Part shown: piece by piece, positions 17,596 to 25,836 of the stretch
Layout: each line of letters opens with the position of its first letter
How positions within the stretch are numbered: position 1 is the stretch's first letter
Notes under the pieces: model-generated
What the model was told of the DNA's origin: nothing
Seen by the model: the letters and a program-made list of their open reading frames with translations, nothing else
The model's database searches: none
Position numbers and translations under genes: made by a program
NCBI RefSeq assembly: GCF_030817195.1
Contig: NZ_JAUSYZ010000001.1
Coordinates: forward strand, 1,550,001 to 1,614,000
Direction: 5' to 3'
Source: Arthrobacter globiformis
GTDB taxonomy: Bacteria; Actinomycetota; Actinomycetes; Actinomycetales; Micrococcaceae
Length of the DNA stretch: 64,000 nt

Positions 17596-18297
17596 TTATT
17601 CGGCGAGGGCCTTGATGACCTCCTTGGCCACGTCCTCACTGGACTGCGGGTTCTGGCCGCTGATCAGGTTGCCCTCCCGCACAATGTGGCTGGCCCAGTC
17701 CGGGCCGGTTTCCACGTTGGCCCCCTTCCCCCGCAGCGCCGTCTCCACGAACCAGGGCGTGTTCTCGCCGGTGCCGCCGCCCATCTCCTCCGAGTTGGTG
17801 AAGACCGTGAGCTTGCGACCCGCGAAAGCGAACGCGCCGTCGTCGGCCGTGGCGCTGAGCAGGCCCGCCGGGCCGTGGCAGAAGGGCGCGATAATCTTTC
17901 CGGCACCGTCCGCCTCCACCAGAATCCGGCCGAGGTCCTTGTCCTGGAACAGGTCCGCCATCGGGCCGTGGCCGCCCGGCAGGACGACGGCGTCGTACCC
18001 GGACATGTCGACGTCGGCCAGCACCAGCGGCGCGAAAAGGTCGACGTCGATCATCTCCAGATAGGTCCGGAAGTCCTCCGCCCTCTCCTCGCTGCCGACC
18101 ATGTCCGGCTGCAGGCTGATCTTGTCCACGTTGGGCTTGACGCCGCCGGGAGTGGCGAAGTCCACGTTGTGCCCGGCCTGCTGCAGGGTACGGTGTGCCA
18201 CCACCAGCTCCTCGGCCCAGAACCCGGTGGGGTGCCGGCTGCCATCCTTCATGGTCAGCGAATCGGCCGCCGAGACGACCATCAGAATGTTAGCCAT
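17596..18297 (-). CDS. DJ-1/PfpI (type 1 glutamine amidotransferase-like) protein, Hsp31-like
   Basis: The 233-residue protein has the DJ-1/PfpI fold with the nucleophile elbow APFCHGPAGL (Cys near residue 139) and VLPGGHGPMADL. Length and the TGFWAEELVVAH start resemble Hsp31/HchA-type glyoxalase III or deglycase-like chaperones. It probably protects against reactive aldehydes in the cytosol. It stands alone; a repeat lies upstream of its promoter side. Confidence 0.88.
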   Translation of the reverse strand: MANILMVVSAADSLTMKDGSRHPTGFWAEELVVAHRTLQQAGHNVDFATPGGVKPNVDKISLQPDMVGSEERAEDFRTYLEMIDVDLFAPLVLADVDMSGYDAVVLPGGHGPMADLFQDKDLGRILVEADGAGKIIAPFCHGPAGLLSATADDGAFAFAGRKLTVFTNSEEMGGGTGENTPWFVETALRGKGANVETGPDWASHIVREGNLISGQNPQSSEDVAKEVIKALAE

Positions 18298-18323
18298 TGT
18301 TCTTGCTCCTTTTGTGATTTTCT

Positions 18324-18412
18324 TGGTTTCGGCAGGCTCAGCCAGCGGGGACCGCTAATCGAGCTTGTCGAGATCCCGCGGACCGGCTTGGTTTCGACGG
18401 GCTCAGCCGGTG
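18324..18412 (+). repeat. Intergenic repeat cluster
   Basis: GGTTTCGGCAGGCTCAGCCA and GGTTTCGACGGGCTCAGCC flank the variant ATCGAGCTTGTCGAGATC. The minus-strand methyltransferase gene ends at the TCA of the last unit. Confidence 0.85.
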
Positions 18413-19722
18413 GTCCATTCCCTCAGCCGGAGCGGCGGCTCCTCGCCGCCGGGCTTCTGAAGCAACACTTGGTTCACTCCCGTCAGGCCGCCCTCGAAGC
18501 CGAGAGCACTGGCGGCCATGTAGAGCCGCCAGATGCGCGCGCGGCCGTCGGACGTCAGCCGCACGGCCTCGTCCCACTGCTCCTCGAGGTTCTTCACCCA
18601 GGCCCGCAGCGTCAGGGCATAGTGCCGGCGGAGGGCCTCGACGTCCAGCACCTCGAAGCCGCCGCCCTCCAGCGCCACCACCAACTCGCCCAGGCTGAGC
18701 ATCTCGCCGTCGGGGAAGACGTAGCGGGGGATGAAGGAATCCGGATCGTCCTCGGTGGGCCCGGCGTTCCAGGAGATGGCGTGGTTCAGCAGCCGGCCGC
18801 CCGGCCGCAGAAGACCGTGGAGCTGCGAGACGTAGCGGCCCAGCTGTTCGCGGCCGACATGCTCGGACATGCCGATGGAGCTGATCGTGTCGTAGGGCCC
18901 GTCGGTCACGTCGCGGTAGTCCTGGACCCGGATATCCACGAGTTCAGTCAGGCCGGCCTCGGCCACCCGCTTGCGGGCCATCTCGGCCTGCTCGGTGGAC
19001 AGCGTGATGCCGACGACGCTCACCCCGAACCGCCCGGCCGCATGCAGCGCGAAGCTTCCCCAGCCGCAGCCCACGTCCAGCACCCGCATGCCGGGCTTCA
19101 GACCCAGCTTCCGGCAGGCGAGGTCGAGCTTCTCCTCCTGGGCCTCTTCCAGGCTCCGGCCCTCATCGGACCAGACGGCGCACGAGTAGACCAGCGACGG
19201 ACCGAGGACCAGCCGGTAAAAGTCATTGCCGACGTCGTAATGGTGTGAGATCGCGGCAGCATCCCGTTTCTTGGAGTGCCTCCTGCCGTGCTTTTCCACC
19301 CTCGCCTCCTCCGGCGGGGGAGCGGGGTTGGGCCCGAGCGCGCCGACCCGGACACCCGTCTTCACCAGCGTCCACAGTTCCCGGGGTGTCAGCGGACTGA
19401 AAGGGCCAGGCTCGGCGAACTTGCCGACGGAGCTGAGGGCGGCGAAGGCCGCGAAGATGTCGCCGTGCGCGTTGATTTCACCGGCGACGTATGCCCGGCT
19501 CAACCCCAGCTGCCCGGGCGCCCACAGGATCCGCCGCAGCGCCCGCCGGGACGTGAACTCGATCAGCGGGGCATCTTCGGGACCGGCTTCGGAGCCATCC
19601 CAGGCCCGCAAACGGATGGGTATCTGCTCTGTGCCGGACCGGTCATTGTTCAAATCCCCGGTTCCGAGAACAATGGCCAATGCCTTGGCCAGCTTTGGTG
19701 CCGCTCCGGTCGTCTTTGCCAT
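18403..19722 (-). CDS. Cyclopropane-fatty-acyl-phospholipid synthase family methyltransferase
   Basis: The start ATG at 19722 (MAKTTGAAPKLAKAL) gives 439 residues. The N-terminal 120 residues carry a lipid-binding helical part (GELNAHGD-like GEINAHGD), followed by HYDVGNDFYRLVLGPSLVYS and the SAM-binding motif VLDVGCGWGSFALHAA. These are diagnostic of CFA synthases, which methylenate or methylate membrane phospholipid acyl chains; the ISSIGMSEHVG block holds the bicarbonate-site Glu. Its stop codon lies within an intergenic repeat. Alternative product: a branched (tuberculostearic-type) methyl fatty acid. Confidence 0.92.
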   Translation of the reverse strand: MAKTTGAAPKLAKALAIVLGTGDLNNDRSGTEQIPIRLRAWDGSEAGPEDAPLIEFTSRRALRRILWAPGQLGLSRAYVAGEINAHGDIFAAFAALSSVGKFAEPGPFSPLTPRELWTLVKTGVRVGALGPNPAPPPEEARVEKHGRRHSKKRDAAAISHHYDVGNDFYRLVLGPSLVYSCAVWSDEGRSLEEAQEEKLDLACRKLGLKPGMRVLDVGCGWGSFALHAAGRFGVSVVGITLSTEQAEMARKRVAEAGLTELVDIRVQDYRDVTDGPYDTISSIGMSEHVGREQLGRYVSQLHGLLRPGGRLLNHAISWNAGPTEDDPDSFIPRYVFPDGEMLSLGELVVALEGGGFEVLDVEALRRHYALTLRAWVKNLEEQWDEAVRLTSDGRARIWRLYMAASALGFEGGLTGVNQVLLQKPGGEEPPLRLREWTTG

Positions 19723-19857
19723 CCTCGTCGCCTCTCGTCCGCTGCCCCAGCTCGGCGGGCTGCGCCATTGCAGTCCCGTGGCAATAACGTACACAAGCCT
19801 GCGTGTAGCGGACAGGGAGACAACCCTGTCTCGCTGGCATCAGTCCAAACATTTCGA

Positions 19858-19893
19858 CTCTGGACCGGATATCAGGGCGGTGGGATCCTGATC
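19858..19893 (+). promoter_or_regulatory. Conserved upstream block of the first 155-residue paralogue
   Basis: The stretch TCTGGACCGG...GGGCGGTGGGATCCTGATC is shared with the second paralogue at nearly the same distance from the ATG. A GACAGGG/CCCTGTC inverted repeat (19811-19830) lies just upstream. A promoter or binding site duplicated with the gene is the simplest reading. Confidence 0.55.
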
Positions 19894-19926
19894 GCAATAC
19901 CGTCGGAGAGGGAGGCTGATACCGCC

Positions 19927-20394
19927 ATGGACGACTCGCCGGAGACGCGCCAGAGGCTGTCCGACCGCATCGAGGAAAAGCAGAGCGCACTCCGCTCCTA
20001 CCTGGAACGGCTCCGGCCACGGCGGCACAGGCTCACGGAATTCAGCGTCGCCGGGAGCGTGCTGGCGGCTCTGTTCACTGCGGGTCCGGCGTTTGGCGGC
20101 ACGGGGTTCACGGCGGCAGTCCAGGGTATGTTCTCGCTCGGTGACGCCTCCGTGGTGTGGCGCGTCCTTTGCCTGGGAGCGGTGATCCTGTCCGTTGGGG
20201 CAGGTCTGGCCACGAACTTCGCCAACTCGCAGGCTTTGGCCGAGAAAGTCACCGCAGCGGAGACAGCGATCGCGCAATTGGAGGGGCTGCAGCTGTCTCT
20301 GGGCTTCGGTCACATAGCGATTGACGAGGCAGCGATGCTGTACAAGCAGTTCGTTTCCCACGTTCCGTTCGTGGCAGAGGTCCCGTCCCGCTGA
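19927..20394 (+). CDS. Hypothetical membrane protein, tandem paralogue A
   Basis: The 155-residue protein has a polar N-terminus (TRQRLSDRIEEKQSALRSYL), two hydrophobic segments (about 50-70 and 85-110), and a C-terminal helical part LAEKVTAAETAIAQLEGLQLSL. Topology resembles SLATT-like or generic two-helix proteins, but I do not assign a family. It is about 60 percent identical by eye to the gene 238 bases downstream, including GPAxGGTGFT and ATNFANS. Expression unit unknown. Confidence 0.8.
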   Translation: MDDSPETRQRLSDRIEEKQSALRSYLERLRPRRHRLTEFSVAGSVLAALFTAGPAFGGTGFTAAVQGMFSLGDASVVWRVLCLGAVILSVGAGLATNFANSQALAEKVTAAETAIAQLEGLQLSLGFGHIAIDEAAMLYKQFVSHVPFVAEVPSR

Positions 20395-20557
20395 GCGGTA
20401 TTAAGAGTACGACGGCGGTGGCGGCCAGCCGGTTCCGCGCTATCGCGGCCGAAGGATGCGCGGAGTCTCCCGTCCGGGTCCTCCTTCCCGGGTTCGGCGA
20501 ACTTTCAGTGAGCCCTTGCTATTCCGCGTCCTATGGCGGGCGGACCCTGAGCATCCG

Positions 20558-20595
20558 AGTCTGGACCGGGATTCCGGGCGGTGGGATCCTGATCC
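20558..20595 (+). promoter_or_regulatory. Conserved upstream block of the second paralogue
   Basis: Same block as 19858-19893, GTCTGGACCGGG...GGGCGGTGGGATCCTGATC, starting about 70 bases before the ATG at 20632. The rest of the 238-base gap between the paralogues shows no gene. Confidence 0.55.
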
Positions 20596-20631
20596 AAACG
20601 TCGACCGGGGGGAGAAAGGCTGTAGCTAACC

Positions 20632-21099
20632 ATGGAAGAATCCGCCGATACGCGGCAACGGCTCTCCGAGCGCATTGACCAAAAACAGCAGGCCATTCGC
20701 TCCTACATAGGACGGGAGCGGCCACGACGGAACCGACTCTCCAACATCAGCATCGTGGGCAGTGCGCTGGCGGCCGCACTCACGGCCGGACCGGCAGTGG
20801 GCGGTACCGGATTCACGGAGGCGGTACGCGGGATCTTCTCGCTGGACGACGACTCCATCGTGTGGCGGTTCCTCTGCCTTGCAGCCGTAATCTTCTCCGT
20901 GTCCGCCGCCCTGGCCACGAATTTCGCCAACTCCCGGGCCTTGGGCGAAAAGGTCAGCGCGGCCGAGAGCGCCAACGCCCAACTGGAGGGCCTGCAGCTG
21001 TCGCTGAACTTCGGCAACCTCGCCGTGCCCGATGCCCTCAAGCTCTACCAGCAAGCTGTGGCGCCGGTGGCCTTCGTGGACGAGGTTCCTTTGCGCTGA
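20632..21099 (+). CDS. Hypothetical membrane protein, tandem paralogue B
   Basis: The 155-residue protein is the same length as paralogue A and aligns without gaps: TRQRLSERIDQKQQAIRSYI, GPAVGGTGFTEAVRGIFSL, ATNFANSRALGEKVSAAES. Two membrane helices and a C-terminal coiled helix are predicted. An AGAAAGG site precedes the ATG. The duplication kept the upstream promoter-like block. It ends before a 20-bp hairpin shared with the convergent secreted-protein gene. Confidence 0.82.
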   Translation: MEESADTRQRLSERIDQKQQAIRSYIGRERPRRNRLSNISIVGSALAAALTAGPAVGGTGFTEAVRGIFSLDDDSIVWRFLCLAAVIFSVSAALATNFANSRALGEKVSAAESANAQLEGLQLSLNFGNLAVPDALKLYQQAVAPVAFVDEVPLR

Positions 21100-21118
21100 G
21101 CTGCTTTTTCTAAGAACG

Positions 21119-21163
21119 CACGACGTCGGGTGGCTGGCAGAAAGCCAGCCACCCGACGTCGTG
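21119..21163. terminator. Bidirectional terminator hairpin
   Basis: CACGACGTCGGGTGGCTGGC pairs perfectly (20 bp) with its complement across a five-base loop. Before the IS481 insertion it lay directly after the stop codons of paralogue B (plus) and of the secreted-protein gene (minus). Confidence 0.88.
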
Positions 21164-21192
21164 ACACGTGGAAGTGTTCTTATCGCGCTAGG

Positions 21193-22307
21193 TGTACTGC
21201 CCAGGGACGTTGGTTGGGTGAATGTGATGACTCGCTGGAGTCGTTGACTCATGGGTGAGGACCTCCGGTTGGACAGTGGAGTTGCTTAGACAACCGCTGA
21301 AGCGACCAGGAGGTCCTCAATGTCCCACGCTAATGCTGCTTTGACTCCACGCCAACGGTTACGCGTCGCGCGGCTCGTCGTTGATCACGGCTGGCCGGTG
21401 TCCCGGGCTGCCGAACAGTTCAATTGCTCCTGGCCCACCGCCAAACGGTGGGCAGCCAGGTATGCCGCGATGGGCCCAGCCGGCATGACGGACCGATCCT
21501 CAAGCCCGCACCGGGTGGCGAACCGGACTCCGCCGCATCTGGTTCGCAAGGTCGTGCACCTGCGCTGGAAGCAAAGGCTGGGGCCTGTCGCGATTGGAGC
21601 GAAGCTGGCCATGCCTGCCTCCACGGTCCACGCGGTCCTGGTCCGGTGCCGGCTGAACCGGCTGCATTACGTGGATAAGCGCACCGGGGAAGTCATCCGC
21701 CGCTACGAACACGACAAACCCGGGGCGATGATCCACGTCGATGTGAAGAAGCTCGGCAACATCCCGGACGGTGGCGGCTGGCGCTACGTTGGCCGGCAGG
21801 AAGGCAAGAGGAACCGCGCTACGACTCCGGCAAAGCCGCGAAGCAACCACCGCAACCCGCTGATCGGCACCGCCTACGTGCACACCGTCGTGGACGACCA
21901 CTCACGCGTCGCCTACGCCGAGATCCATGATGACGAAACAGCGGCCACCGCAGCCTCCGTTTTGAAAAGGGCAGTATCCTGGTTCGCCGCGCGCGGCGTC
22001 ACCGTCGAGCGAGTCCTTTCCGACAACGGATCAGCGTACAAATCGAACCTCTGGCGGGACACCTGCCGGGAGCTGAACATCAAGGCCAAGAAGACCCGAC
22101 CCTACCGTCCGCAAACCAACGGCAAGATCGAACGGTTCCACCGCACACTGGCCGACGGATGGGCCTTCAAACGCTTCTACGCCACTGAATCAGCCCGCAG
22201 AAACGCCCTCCCTGCATGGCTGCACCACTACAATCACCACAGGCCCCACACTGCAATCGGAGGCCACACGCCCATCAGCCGCTTAACCAACCTGCCTGGG
22301 CAGTACA
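21193..22307 (+). mobile_element. IS481-family insertion sequence, complete, 1115 bp
   Basis: Ends are inverted repeats of about 23 bp that start TGTACTGCCCAGG at both termini and end in TTGGTT, with a few mismatches. It is flanked by a 6-bp direct repeat GCTAGG at 21187-21192 and 22308-22313. That matches the NCTAGN target known for IS481. One transposase gene fills the element. Confidence 0.95.
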
Positions 22308-22312
22308 GCTAG
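21320..22312 (+). CDS. IS481-family transposase
   Basis: The 330-residue protein has an N-terminal double helix-turn-helix (TPRQRLRVARLVVDHGWPVSRAAEQF, shown by GWPVSRAAEQFNCSWPTAKR) and a DDE integrase core: Asp in MIHVDVKKLG, Asp in RVLSDNGSAYKS, Glu in TNGKIERFHRTL. HRPHTAIGGHTPISRL ends the family signature. All catalytic residues are present, so it may be active. The element supplies no stop codon of its own: TAG at 22310-22312 comes from the duplicated target GCTAGG. Confidence 0.97.
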   Translation: MSHANAALTPRQRLRVARLVVDHGWPVSRAAEQFNCSWPTAKRWAARYAAMGPAGMTDRSSSPHRVANRTPPHLVRKVVHLRWKQRLGPVAIGAKLAMPASTVHAVLVRCRLNRLHYVDKRTGEVIRRYEHDKPGAMIHVDVKKLGNIPDGGGWRYVGRQEGKRNRATTPAKPRSNHRNPLIGTAYVHTVVDDHSRVAYAEIHDDETAATAASVLKRAVSWFAARGVTVERVLSDNGSAYKSNLWRDTCRELNIKAKKTRPYRPQTNGKIERFHRTLADGWAFKRFYATESARRNALPAWLHHYNHHRPHTAIGGHTPISRLTNLPGQYS

Positions 22313-22783
22313 GACAGCGCAGACGTCTGTGACTCTACCGGTCCCGCTAAATACGTGGACTTCGATGGACCCGTTAAGTTCAAATCGGAACGTACCCTCG
22401 ACGAGGAAGATTCCCGGGCGGACTGTTTCATTGAGTTCAATGCTGTTGACGATGGCGTTCCTGCCGGTCACGGTGGAAACCACGTTACCGTTGGCCAGTG
22501 TTTGGTTGTGCGTAGCTCCCGTGATTACATAAGTGACGGACTTTCCAGTAAGCGTATTCGTGAACGTTGCTTTCAGTCCAGGTGCGATAAGAATGGAGTC
22601 GTCCCCAGGGGCGCCGATTTCTTTACTCTTTCCAGCGACTTCCACCAAAACAGGAAATGCACAGACATCGCCAGCGGTAGTGGTGAAGTCAAAAGCGATG
22701 GGTTCTACGGGCGCCGCCGCAACCGGTCCGGAGGTGACCATCGAGCCCAGGAAGACCCCAATGAGAATGAATAGCTTTTTCAT
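22283..22783 (-). CDS. Secreted protein, 3' end rewritten by IS481
   Basis: The 166-residue protein has a Sec signal peptide (MKKLFILIGVFLGSMVTSG, cleavage near PVAAA) and a beta-rich mature part of about 140 residues resembling generic extracellular beta-sandwich proteins: FPVLVEVAGKSKE, TFTNTLTGKSVTYVITG. No enzyme motif. The last seven residues VLPRQVG are read from the IS end. If the IS and one GCTAGG copy are removed, the frame reads ...VCAVLAR and stops at TAA, followed at once by the terminator hairpin at 21119-21163. Confidence 0.8.
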   Translation of the reverse strand: MKKLFILIGVFLGSMVTSGPVAAAPVEPIAFDFTTTAGDVCAFPVLVEVAGKSKEIGAPGDDSILIAPGLKATFTNTLTGKSVTYVITGATHNQTLANGNVVSTVTGRNAIVNSIELNETVRPGIFLVEGTFRFELNGSIEVHVFSGTGRVTDVCAVLAVLPRQVG

Positions 22784-22972
22784 GATTTATCTCCATTGTT
22801 TTTTGGCATACAAGCGCACTGGGCAGAATAATGCCGCAATATGCGCGCAAAGAAGGTGAGGGGCGTTGAATATTCGCATAAGGCCAATATTCCTATGAGG
22901 CAGGTTCTCCCACGGAGTAGCCCGCAAATGAGTTGCCGCAGGAAATGGCACGAAGCGCATTCCCACTCATTT

Positions 22973-22994
22973 ACCCTTACGTAAAAGTAAGGGT
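22973..22994. promoter_or_regulatory. Inverted repeat in a 390-base gene-free stretch
   Basis: ACCCTTAC-GTAAAA-GTAAGGGT forms an 8-bp stem in the space 22784-23173 between the secreted-protein gene and phoD. The stretch is AT-richer than its surroundings and holds the promoters of both divergent genes; no convincing gene was found in it. Confidence 0.45.
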
Positions 22995-23173
22995 CAGCTC
23001 TCGGCATTGTCTTCTTTGATTAATGCCTAGGTGCAGGATATTAGACCTGCTACTCGCCCTTGGGAAGACAATTCATTATTTGTCAAGGAATTCGAACTGG
23101 TTGTCACCGCCGCGATCCACCCGGTTCACCCCGCCGTCGCAGTCCCTTAACCCGGCCCGTCAACGATGGCCCC

Positions 23174-24805
23174 ATGACTGCTCTCTCCCGCCGAAAAGTC
23201 CTCAAAGGTGCCATCGCCGCTGCCGGTGCCGCCGCCGTCGCGCCTTCGCTGGTGGTCCCGGCCCACGCGGCCCGGCCGTCCGCGGTTCCCCTGGTACGCA
23301 ACCGGCTGACTCTCCCGTCCGGCATTTCCACCGGGGACGTCACAACCAACTCGGGCGTCCTGTGGTCGCGCGCGTCAGGCGCCGGCCGGCTAGTCGCCAA
23401 CCTGGTGGCGGTCGACGAGGACGGGTCCGCGCTCCGCGGCAGCCGCGCCTTCAGCCGGGTGCTGCGCGGCACCACTGCCAGCGACGCCACCGACTTCACC
23501 TCGAAGATCGCCGCCCGAGGCCTCCCGGCGGGAACCCGCTTCGCGCTCACCATGCACTTCGAGGACTCGGACGGGAACGCAGGCGAAACCGCCCGCGGCT
23601 CCTTCAGCACCGCGCCCGGTTCGAAGGCCAACAGCGTCTGGTCCCGCAGCCCCGGCAGCAAGCGGGGCCAGAGCTTCGTCTGGACCGGCGACACCGCGGG
23701 CCAGGGCTGGGGCATCAACGAGGAGATCGGCGGCATGCGCGGATATGCGGCCATGCTCGCCACCAAGCCTGACTTCTTCATCCACTCGGGCGACACCATC
23801 TACGCCGACGGCCCCATCGCCGCCCAGGTCACCGAGCCCGACGGACAGATCTGGCGCAACCTCGTCACCGAAGAGGTTTCCAAGGTGGCCGAAACCCTCG
23901 AGGAGTACCGGGGGCGGCACCGCTACAACCTTATGGACAAGAACATCCGCGCCCTCTACGCGGAGGTCCCGGTCATTGCCCAGTGGGACGACCACGAAAC
24001 CACCAACAACTGGTACCCAGGCGAAATCCTCACCGACGCCCGCTACACCGAGCGCCGCGTGGACGTGCTCGCCGCCCGTGGCCGCCAGGCCTGGCAGGAA
24101 TACCAGCCCATCGCCCAGCTCAGCGACGGCAGCACCGGCTTCGAGCCTGCCCGCATCTACCGCAAGATCACCCGCGGCCCGCAGCTGGACGTCTTCTGCC
24201 TGGACATGCGCACCTTCAAGGACCCCAACACGGACGGCAAGGAAACGAACCTCACCCACATCCTTGGCCAGGAACAGGCCGACTGGCTCATACGCGAGGT
24301 CAGCACGTCCCAGGCCACATGGAAGGTGATCTCCGCAGACCTGCCGCTGGGCATCATCGTCCCCGACGGGCCCGCAGCGCAGGAATCTCTCTCCAACCGC
24401 GACGCCGACGCCCCCTTGGGCAAAGAACTCGAAATCGCACGTGTATTGTCCGCGTTCAAGCGCAACCGGGTTAAAAACGTCGTGTGGCTCACCGCGGACG
24501 TGCATTACTGCGCCGCCCACCACTACTCACCCGAGCGCGCCGCCTTCCAGGACTTCGATCCCTTCTGGGAGTTCGTGGGCGGGCCCATCAACGCCGGAAG
24601 CTTCGGCCCCAACCAGATGGATGGCACCTTCGGCCCCGAGGTGGCCTTCTCGCGGGCAGGAGCCTACTCCGGCGAGTCCCCACGCAGCGGCGAAAGCCAG
24701 TACTTCGGCCACGTGGACCTCGGCGCGGACGACGTCTTCTCCGTCACCCTCCGCAACGCCAACGGCACGGTGATCTTCCGCAAGGACCTGAATCCGGAGC
24801 GCTGA
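23174..24805 (+). CDS. phoD: PhoD-like alkaline phosphatase, Tat-exported
   Basis: ATG 23174 gives 543 residues starting with a twin-arginine signal SRRKVLKG and AHA cleavage near residue 32. The mature protein has the PhoD N-terminal domain (LPSGISTGDVTTNSGVLWSR) and the metallophosphatase core: TGDTAGQGWG, HSGDTIYADG, QWDDHETTNN and WLTADVHYCAAHHY for the Ca2+/Fe3+ centre. It releases phosphate from phosphodiesters or phosphomonoesters outside the membrane, usually under phosphate limitation. No clear PHO box was identified. The gene is preceded by its own promoter region. Confidence 0.93.
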   Translation: MTALSRRKVLKGAIAAAGAAAVAPSLVVPAHAARPSAVPLVRNRLTLPSGISTGDVTTNSGVLWSRASGAGRLVANLVAVDEDGSALRGSRAFSRVLRGTTASDATDFTSKIAARGLPAGTRFALTMHFEDSDGNAGETARGSFSTAPGSKANSVWSRSPGSKRGQSFVWTGDTAGQGWGINEEIGGMRGYAAMLATKPDFFIHSGDTIYADGPIAAQVTEPDGQIWRNLVTEEVSKVAETLEEYRGRHRYNLMDKNIRALYAEVPVIAQWDDHETTNNWYPGEILTDARYTERRVDVLAARGRQAWQEYQPIAQLSDGSTGFEPARIYRKITRGPQLDVFCLDMRTFKDPNTDGKETNLTHILGQEQADWLIREVSTSQATWKVISADLPLGIIVPDGPAAQESLSNRDADAPLGKELEIARVLSAFKRNRVKNVVWLTADVHYCAAHHYSPERAAFQDFDPFWEFVGGPINAGSFGPNQMDGTFGPEVAFSRAGAYSGESPRSGESQYFGHVDLGADDVFSVTLRNANGTVIFRKDLNPER

Positions 24806-24810
24806 GCCGG

Positions 24811-24908
24811 CTGGTTGAGCCTGTGGGGATCTCGCAGATCTACTGGTTTCGACAGGCTCAACGGGCGGGGTTTTCGACAGGCCCAACCAGCGGGCATCGG
24901 CTCAATCG
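24811..24908 (+). repeat. Intergenic repeat cluster
   Basis: One inverted unit (CTGGTTGAGCCTGT) followed by two direct units (GGTTTCGACAGGCTCAAC and TTTTCGACAGGCCCAACCA) separates phoD from the GYD gene. The GYD gene stops in the last, degenerate unit. Confidence 0.85.
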
Positions 24909-25255
24909 ACGGTAACCTCGGGCTGCTGTGCGCCGCCGGGCGGTTGGTACTTGATCCGCGCAGCCTGCCGCATGGCTTCCATCGATTCCTCGACGCTCAG
25001 AAGCACCGTGGTTTCGAATGAGCTCAGTGCACCGCCTCCGCTAATTGCCAGTGCCACTGCAGCCATGGACACGTTGTCGGGCGCCTCCCAAAGGTTGTAG
25101 CCGTCGTGGCTGCCGAAGGCGTACCAGAATCCGTGGAGCTTCCCGCCGACCGATTCGATGTAAGCCTGGGCGGCTTTTCGTCGGTCCTCAGGGTTGTTGA
25201 TCAGCCGTGCCCATGTGTCCGGTGTGTAGCTGAATTTGGATAGGTAGAGCGGCAT
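24902..25255 (-). CDS. GYD-domain protein
   Basis: ATG 25255 gives 117 residues with the GYD-domain core: MPLYLSKFSYTPDTWARLI, VGGKLHGFWYAFGSHDGYNL and APDNVSMAAVALAISGGGAL, which form a ferredoxin-like barrel. Members are small, often induced with xenobiotic or stress genes; no reaction is known. GAAAGGACGAG lies 4-10 bases upstream. Confidence 0.88.
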   Translation of the reverse strand: MPLYLSKFSYTPDTWARLINNPEDRRKAAQAYIESVGGKLHGFWYAFGSHDGYNLWEAPDNVSMAAVALAISGGGALSSFETTVLLSVEESMEAMRQAARIKYQPPGGAQQPEVTVD

Positions 25256-25402
25256 CGTCTCGTCCTTTCGTTCACTGCCGGAAGCAGGATTCACCCAGAA
25301 TGGCAGGCTGCTGTGCGGCCAGCAACGGCTGGATTTCCTGGCCTGACGTGCTCGCGGTTAGGGGAGGTAGTCACCCGGCCCGTCCGGTGGGACGATTCAA
25401 CT

Positions 25403-25654
25403 ATGAGCGACTACTTTCCGGACCATGGGCCGCACCTGCACGCGCATGCGGCTCCCACCACCCAGCAGATGCGCACCGTTGGCCAGCGCCGCCGGGATGC
25501 GGAAGTGAAGCTGGAACAGCATCTTCAGGAAGCCCGCCTGAAGGACCAGTCGGCCCACGATGAGCCAGTCACACTGGCAGGTACTCCGGCGGCGGACGAG
25601 AACGACGGCGGGCTGGCCGCCTCGGAGGGCGTGGACCCGAACCCCGGGCGGTAG
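25403..25654 (+). CDS. Hypothetical protein, 83 residues, His-rich start
   Basis: Starting at ATG 25403 (MSDYFPDHGPHLHAHAAPTT), the protein is hydrophilic with a helical middle (RRRDAEVKLEQHLQEARLKD) and an acidic end. No family recognised. Third-position GC is high and a weak ribosome site precedes it. The His cluster could bind metal, which is speculation. Confidence 0.55.
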   Translation: MSDYFPDHGPHLHAHAAPTTQQMRTVGQRRRDAEVKLEQHLQEARLKDQSAHDEPVTLAGTPAADENDGGLAASEGVDPNPGR

Positions 25655-25666
25655 GCTTCGCTACCC

Positions 25667-25706
25667 ACCGGCACCCTAACCTCGCGTGCTCGGCCAGGGG
25701 ACCCGG
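25667..25706 (+). repeat. Second intergenic repeat type (ACCGGCACCCTAACCTCGC)
   Basis: CCCACCGGCACCCTAACCTC, then GCTCGGCCAGG, matches two more copies near the UDP-glucose dehydrogenase gene (about 45014 plus and 46570 minus). Here it is not followed by the GGCTCAACCA module. Confidence 0.8.
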
Positions 25707-25774
25707 ATGGCGCATGTCACATTTTCCGTTGAGAATGTAATCCGGCATCTCTTCTGCAAGAATGGCGAAGTCAT

Positions 25775-25816
25775 GTGCGGGAGGTCACAAGCAAAGGCGC
25801 TTGAGACCTCCCGCAC
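25775..25816. promoter_or_regulatory. 18-bp hairpin just upstream of the exonuclease gene
   Basis: GTGCGGGAGGTC-A-CAAGC pairs with GCTTG-A-GACCTCCCGCAC around a six-base loop. No T-run follows. It ends 20 bases before the ATG at 25837, a position suited to translation or transcript-end control. Confidence 0.6.
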
Positions 25817-25836
25817 TATGCCCTGGGGAGGCAAGA

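Noticed and set aside
22780..23007. 75-residue minus-strand frame upstream of the secreted-protein gene
   Set aside because: It overlaps the ATG and promoter of that gene, has poor codon bias and no homology that I can see.
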